From Triatoma infestans (taxonomy: Eukaryota; Arthropoda; Insecta; Hemiptera; Reduviidae), in the NCBI GenBank assembly GCA_011037195.1, contig JAAEAF010014485.1, positions 1 to 64,000 of the forward strand: a stretch of DNA of 64,000 nt, in the 5' to 3' direction. Position numbers and translations under genes: made by a program. Positions 59,120 through 64,000 of the stretch are shown here, one piece after another. Every line of letters starts with the position of its first letter. Positions within the stretch are counted from its first letter, which is position 1. The notes beneath the pieces are model-generated. The model was not told the origin of the DNA, ran no database searches, and worked only from the letters and a program-made list of their open reading frames with translations.

Positions 59120-59259
59120 CAATTATTTGTTAAAGGGGGCTAATTGTGACTCTAAAATTAATTAAGTTATTTTCTCTCTTATTAAGTTACATGTATTTTT
59201 TTATATTTAATACCGATTTAATATATTCTTCCAAATAAATAATTTGTATAAATTATAAA

Positions 59260-60667
59260 AATAATGCTTATATAGGATGGATTACTATTTGAATCTATCC
59301 TTCAATAGTCTTAAATTTTCATCAGAGACATTTTCCGTGGTAGCCTGCTTCATTTTGTGGTCATCGACCGGTTTCGGGCGTTCGCCCATCTTCAGGATGC
59401 GTTTTTCAGACAGTGTGCCAACCAGACTCGTACAGAGACTTAGTTAGTGTGAAAAAAGTCTCTGTACGAGTCTGTGTTGGCACACTGTCTGAAAAACGCA
59501 CCTGAAGATGGGGCGAACGCCCGAAACCGGTCGATGACCACAAAATGAAGCAGGGCTACCACGGGAAAGAAAATGTCTCTGATGCTTTCCAGCTCTGCGG
59601 AACCAACCACCACATTAAATTTCTCACTTTATCATTGTATATACATAAGTTATTACATTCGATAATATTAATATTCGCAGCCCTCTATAGCTTCTGGCTG
59701 TAAAACAAATGTAAACCCAAATCTGAACCCTCTCCTGAAAAAGAAAGGAGGGAAAAATATCATTCAAGCATTATTCCAGAAAAATATCTTGGCAAATAAT
59801 ATGCCTAGAATTATCTTAATAACTTGCCCAAGAAATATAATTTAGAAAAAATATAAATAAATATTTGCATTTTATTAATATATATTAATATAATTAATAT
59901 TCATTTATTTCTAGTTTAAAACTGAAGTGTACGCTTTTTTTTCAATTATATTGTACATCTAAGTAATTTTTCAGTTTTTTTATTTTCTTCATAAAAAACA
60001 CCGACGAATTTTGTTAAATTTGGTATACTAACTATAAATTTTGTCGATTACAATAATTTTTTAAACTGGGGTAAGAGAAACTTGTGTGGGAGTTTTGCAC
60101 CAGATTTTTTTGGTTTTCTAATTAAAGTAACTAATTAAAATTAGTTTATTTGTAGTTATAAACACCTTCTAAAGACTGGTAGTGGTTTATGGTTATACAG
60201 TTTGTCACTAGGTGTCGCTACTTCCAAAGATTTTTTTGGGGAATCCATTACGCTAACCACTTTCTGACCCTTCCGAAAGACGCATTTTAAGCTATTGAAA
60301 ATTTGTTACATCAGAGGATGGCGCTGTGATCGGGTGGCAAATTTTGGAACTACAATTCTGTATATCTAGAAGCTTATGCTTTCTAGCGGCAATTATTTGA
60401 ACTACTACAAATTTTATATTAAGTAAGTGCTGTTACCTGGCGGATAATTCAGAAACGTAATTTTATTTGTTTTTAACTAGTTTTCTTTTTTTATTTCAAC
60501 TAAAATGTAAAATTTGTATTTTTTTTGTTTGTTTTATAAGAATAGTCCTAATTTTTTAGTATAAACTTCATCTCCAACAATTACATTCTTAAAGCAGTCA
60601 GAAAAAAAAAAAAATTATATTTATTCCTTAGCTCTATCTTTTTTTGTCTTCTATTAATTATTCAATT
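59260..60667. repeat. tandem segmental duplication, copy B
   Basis: Repeats copy A in the same orientation, with scattered substitutions and small indels, and is interrupted by the foldback at 59319-59614. Without the insertion it is about 1.1 kb, the same as copy A. Confidence 0.85.
59319..59614. mobile_element. foldback element, family F, best copy
   Basis: Arms of about 120 bp (59321-59441 and 59456-59583) with a loop of about 15 nt. Flanked by TTAAATTT on both sides (59311-59318 and 59615-59622), an 8-bp duplication absent as a pair from the empty site in copy A. Right side extends 31 bp beyond the palindrome (CCAGCTCTGCGGAACCAACC). No coding capacity. Confidence 0.85.
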
Positions 60668-60774
60668 TGAAATCAATTTACTAACGATCCAACTGTTTGA
60701 AAACAAGACGTTAAGTGAACCGATGTGCAAGTATGCAATCAACTTTATAGTTGTAGGTGCAAATAAAGTAAAAA

Positions 60775-61155
60775 AAAATGATGAAATACCTCCAATGATT
60801 TTCTTTGCTTTCTATATCAACTACACATCTAATCAAGCAGCTTTAACTTTTATTTTAAACTTTCTTTAAAAAGAAAATCATTTAAAGAGACTTTGTTTTC
60901 CTCCAAAATGCTATATTAGTATATTATAAAATTCTATCATCTAATTAATATGAACTAGAATTAAGTGTTGTCAAAATTCCGAGTTTGAAGAAAGTCGATT
61001 GGCTGCAGATGCGTTTTTATTAAAATAGTTCTTCCATTTTTTTTGCGATTTTCTCCATAAAAACATCGAAGCGCTTCATTAAATTTGTGATACTAATTAT
61101 GAATAAAAAGACCTATTTGAAGCTTTTTTTCTTAGAAGTTCATTTAAAGAAGTTT
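60775..61155 (-). repeat. family H fragment (reverse)
   Basis: CCTCCAATGATTTTCTTTGC, AAAATTCCGAGTTTGAAGAA, TTGCGATTTTCTCCATAAAA; diverged body. Confidence 0.6.
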
Positions 61156-61158
61156 TGT

Positions 61159-61560
61159 GCAGTGGCGTATGCTGGACAAAAAATCGGGGAGTGAGTGGGC
61201 TTGTATAGTGGGTATCTTCCCTGAAATTCAGAAGATGCATAACAAAAACTTCACTTATTTTTCAACCTAATTGTAACCAAACAAATTTCCACAGAGCACC
61301 GGAAGTTGTTCAGAAATATTTTGTCGTAGTTCTTGTATATTTCTGATGATGCAGTAAAATGGAAATATTCTAGCTTTTCGATCTGAGAAAAACGAAAGTT
61401 AATTTGATTAATCATGCAATCTGTTATTTCTAAATACAATCGCCGATAGTGATTTCCTTGGACAATGGCGTTTTGATCTGAACTGATGGGTTTCATTACA
61501 CATATCACTGAGCACTGTTCCAAACTGATGGAAAAGAATGTTCTCTGCCATGTTGCAGCT
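61159..61560 (-). pseudogene. hAT-type transposase 3' remnant with terminal repeat
   Basis: GCAGTGGCGTATGCTGGAC at 61159 looks like a hAT terminal inverted repeat. The - strand frame 61523-61251 contains NHYRRLYLEITDCMINQINF then RFSQIEKLEYFHF, comparable with the Y-x-R...L/M-I-x-Q-L-x-x-R-F stretch of ZMYM1-like hAT transposases. Only a fragment. Confidence 0.5.
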
Positions 61561-62392
61561 GAGATTTTGTATCATTTACTTTCTTGCTAGAGTAAAGAAT
61601 ATCAAAATCTTTAGAATATAAAAGATGTAAGTAAAGGAAAGGAATTCTGAAAATATTTCCATAAGAAATGTTGTTTCAAATTCAGGCAGAAATGCTAGAA
61701 AAAACCATGAGATTGAAAATAAAAGATTAAATTACAATAAATAAAATTAGATTAAAACTTTTTAATCTAACAATGCACCAAAGCTTTAACATACACAGGG
61801 TGTGCTGCTCGCATAAAGTCCTGACAGGATAATGATTACGAAGCATAACTATCACTTTTTGTTTTCTTGATTTGTAAATTATTAATTTATGGAAATTATG
61901 ACTTTTAATTACTTTTGACTTAAGTTTTATTAATCATAAGACTTGTTATGTTCTTTAAATATACAATAGGACAAAAGGAAAGTGGACACACTTTTAATTA
62001 CAAAAATTATATAATTTATTCATTAGATACGTCACAAAGTTCTTTTTGAACAGAAAAAAGATATCACTTTAAACAAATAAAAATGTCTATATTTTGATTT
62101 TATTGAAACTACACATATTTCCACACTATTAAAAGTGGGAACTTTTTTACTTCATATATATATATATATTAAAAAAACAAACAGATGTTACAATATGTAC
62201 AATATAAATAAATATTATAAGGTCTCAAAAAATCAAAATTCTTTACAATTACAATGAATTCACTTGTCAGACTTTTATGATTTTAATGTGTACAAAAGCG
62301 TTATGCGCTCTGGCAATTGAAGTGTATCTTAACTATATCACGCAAATTTCGCTATAAATCATTCCCTGCTATAAATTAGTAGAGATATCTCC
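61560..62392. other. intergenic / 3' UTR of the - strand gene
   Basis: AT-rich; probable 3' UTR of the exon at 62393-62494 to about 62015. A (TA)n run at 62153-62170. Confidence 0.35.
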
Positions 62393-62494
62393 TTATTGCG
62401 GTCGGTATCTGCCATCATCTTCCTGCCTGGATGCTGGATAGTTTGCGGATTCTAATTGACTATTCTCGTATCGTTTCTCTTGTGCATCTTTTTC
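62393..62494 (-). CDS. probable terminal coding exon, unidentified gene
   Basis: On the - strand a T-rich tract ends in TTTTAG, then 34 codons run to TAA: EKDAQEKRYENSQLESANYP, then ASRQEDDGRYRPQ. Phase 0 at the acceptor. Composition (charged, with DDGRYRP at the end) resembles C-terminal tails of secreted or cuticle-type insect proteins, but I do not recognise the gene. Candidate poly(A) signals for this strand (TTTATT on the + strand) are at 62099-62104 and 62015-62020. The remaining exons would lie to the right, beyond what I can recognise. Confidence 0.42.
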   Translation of the reverse strand, partial: EKDAQEKRYENSQLESANYPASRQEDDGRYRPQ

Positions 62495-63095
62495 CTAAAA
62501 TTTAAATTGTTAAAATTTAAATTTAAACTGTTTACACACTTTATGTAGGATGAATAAATACAATTTGTAATAAAAAAAAAATAATGTTTCAGTCATACAT
62601 TCTGAATTATAAGTAATATTTAGAATAATCTGTTAAGTAATAGATTAGATAGCCTAGAAAAGGAATAATTCTTTGCCTAATAAATCACTTCATCAACACG
62701 CGTGGAAGTTAACCTCGCATTCGAAAGTAATTAACCTTTTCGCTATTATTTCTTTATTATCAGGTTGCTACATATCAATTATAAAACGACTAGGCATTTT
62801 TAAATGTCAAGAAGAATTCTATAATATAAAAGTTCATTCTCCGCAATAAAAAATGTTCTAGCGCCAAACTACATGTGATTAACATAAGTACACAGAAGTG
62901 CTTTTGATATTTGCTTCTCCATTATTTCATGTAATTTAATTTAATTTTAACAATACAACTTATATTCACATTATATTTAATTAACAGCGGCAATATGTTT
63001 TATTATTACGCATTCACACTTTAATTTAATTTACTGGTTAAAAATTTGTATTTAAAAAACTCATTCTTAAGAACTCAATTTGTTAGGTCTTTGTT
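62495..63095 (-). other. probable intron of the unidentified - strand gene
   Basis: AT-rich; the pyrimidine tract and acceptor on the - strand support an intron here. No upstream exon recognised. Confidence 0.3.
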
Positions 63096-63425
63096 TACTT
63101 TGCCTTACTCCTAGCTGCGATTGTGCCAGATTTCGAAATTGAGTTTTCATTGGAAATATATGTTTTGGGGTCCCCTAAATACGAAAAAAATATTTTTAGC
63201 GAATGGTCTGTATGTGCATGTGTTAACAGAATATCTCAAAAACGAAAAGTCGCTGAAAGCTCAAACTTGGTCTTCGGCTTAGGTACAACCAGACACGAAG
63301 ATTTCGGGCAAAATTCATTACCCGGAAGTACGACTTTACTGAATTGTCTTTTTTTTTTTTAGTTTCCGTGATTTTCTCGAAAACGGCACCAACGATTTTT
63401 TTAAACTTCACATACTATCTACACC
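63096..63425 (-). repeat. family H fragment (reverse, right end and body)
   Basis: ACTTTGCCTTACTCCTAGCT, GAGTTTTCATTGGAAATATA, ATATCTCAAAAACGAAAAGT and CCCGGAAGTACGACTTTACT follow the order of the full copy at 10594. Confidence 0.75.
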
Positions 63426-63429
63426 ATAA

Positions 63430-64000
63430 ATACCTATTACTTTTATTTGTATGGTGTAATATAATGTAATATATGATGCATTTCTAAACGAAGCAATAAA
63501 CTGCGTACTACTGTGTTTTACTATTGTTCAAAATACTACTAAAAAAACTTTTTACTGTCGCACAAAACTAGTAAATTTGAAAGTGGAAGTCAACGCCTTT
63601 AAACAAAGTTGAAGGAACGGATTTTAATGTTCCACGAAACTCCAAAACTGATAGAATTAAAAGAAAAGAAGCATGCTTACGACAGATAAATAGATTTCAG
63701 GAAGGAATGAGACTGTTTATTCAATCCCATTATGATTTGCTTATTATAACAAAAAAATATTTGAATTTTTGAAAAAAATATACTTTCAGGAGAGGTCATA
63801 CTAAGATTGAGGCAAAATAAGACAAGCGAACCAGCTTCTTCTCTCCAAAATGAGAAGTGTAAAAAGTGTGAGAAGGGTGCTCGAGAGAGATTACAGGATT
63901 AATATTAGCAAGAGGAGGGCACCCTCAAATGGCTAATGGAATAAAGTAATGATATTATCTCCAGGCAGAAGGAAACTGATCAGTCTGCAGCAGGAGCACG
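63430..64000. other. unclassified sequence at the right edge
   Basis: The last 200 bp are less AT-rich and a + strand frame reads RQNKTSEPASSLQNEKCKKC; no family recognised. Confidence 0.25.

Overview
The window reads as a piece of an AT-rich, repeat-laden insect nuclear genome. Evidence: multi-exon genes with GT-AG introns, Pol III-type SINEs, several non-LTR retrotransposon clades, mariner, Tc1 and hAT relics, and an alpha-actinin first exon close in sequence to insect alpha-actinins. Hemiptera is a guess from the overall style of the repeats; the sequence alone does not settle the species. No prokaryotic operon, CRISPR array or plasmid-like system is visible.

Genes. Three host genes can be supported. 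(1) A complete 13-exon gene on the + strand, 25765-53332, encodes a 493-residue protein homologous to vertebrate C19orf47: an N-terminal SAM-type domain followed by a basic, Ser-rich tail with repeated R-L-G motifs. All 12 introns have GT-AG ends and every phase joins. (2) On the - strand, 25148-25255, lies the first coding exon of alpha-actinin (36 residues, in-phase donor). I found no further alpha-actinin exon to the left, so roughly the first 25 kb is probably its intron 1. The two start codons are only 509 bp apart, head to head, implying a shared divergent promoter. (3) A likely terminal coding exon of an unidentified - strand gene sits at 62393-62494, tail to tail with gene 1.

Everything else is mostly transposable-element debris. 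1-25 kb: many fragments and two near-full copies (about 1.0 kb, opposite strands) of one non-autonomous family with internal 300-bp repeats, called family H here; several LINE 3' pieces, one with a perfect 16-bp target-site duplication; two tRNA-derived SINE families. 26-53 kb: introns with Tc1, mariner, LINE, SINE and foldback (palindromic) elements, often nested. 53-62 kb: a tandem segmental duplication of about 1.1 kb, only one copy of which carries a 0.3-kb foldback insertion; LINE ends and hAT-like termini. 62-64 kb: the terminal exon and one more family H fragment.

The most interesting items are the exon-pair duplication behind the R-L-G repeats of the C19orf47 homologue, the compact divergent promoter shared with alpha-actinin, the Helentron/DINE-like architecture of family H, and nested inverted repeats inside introns that could form long double-stranded RNA.
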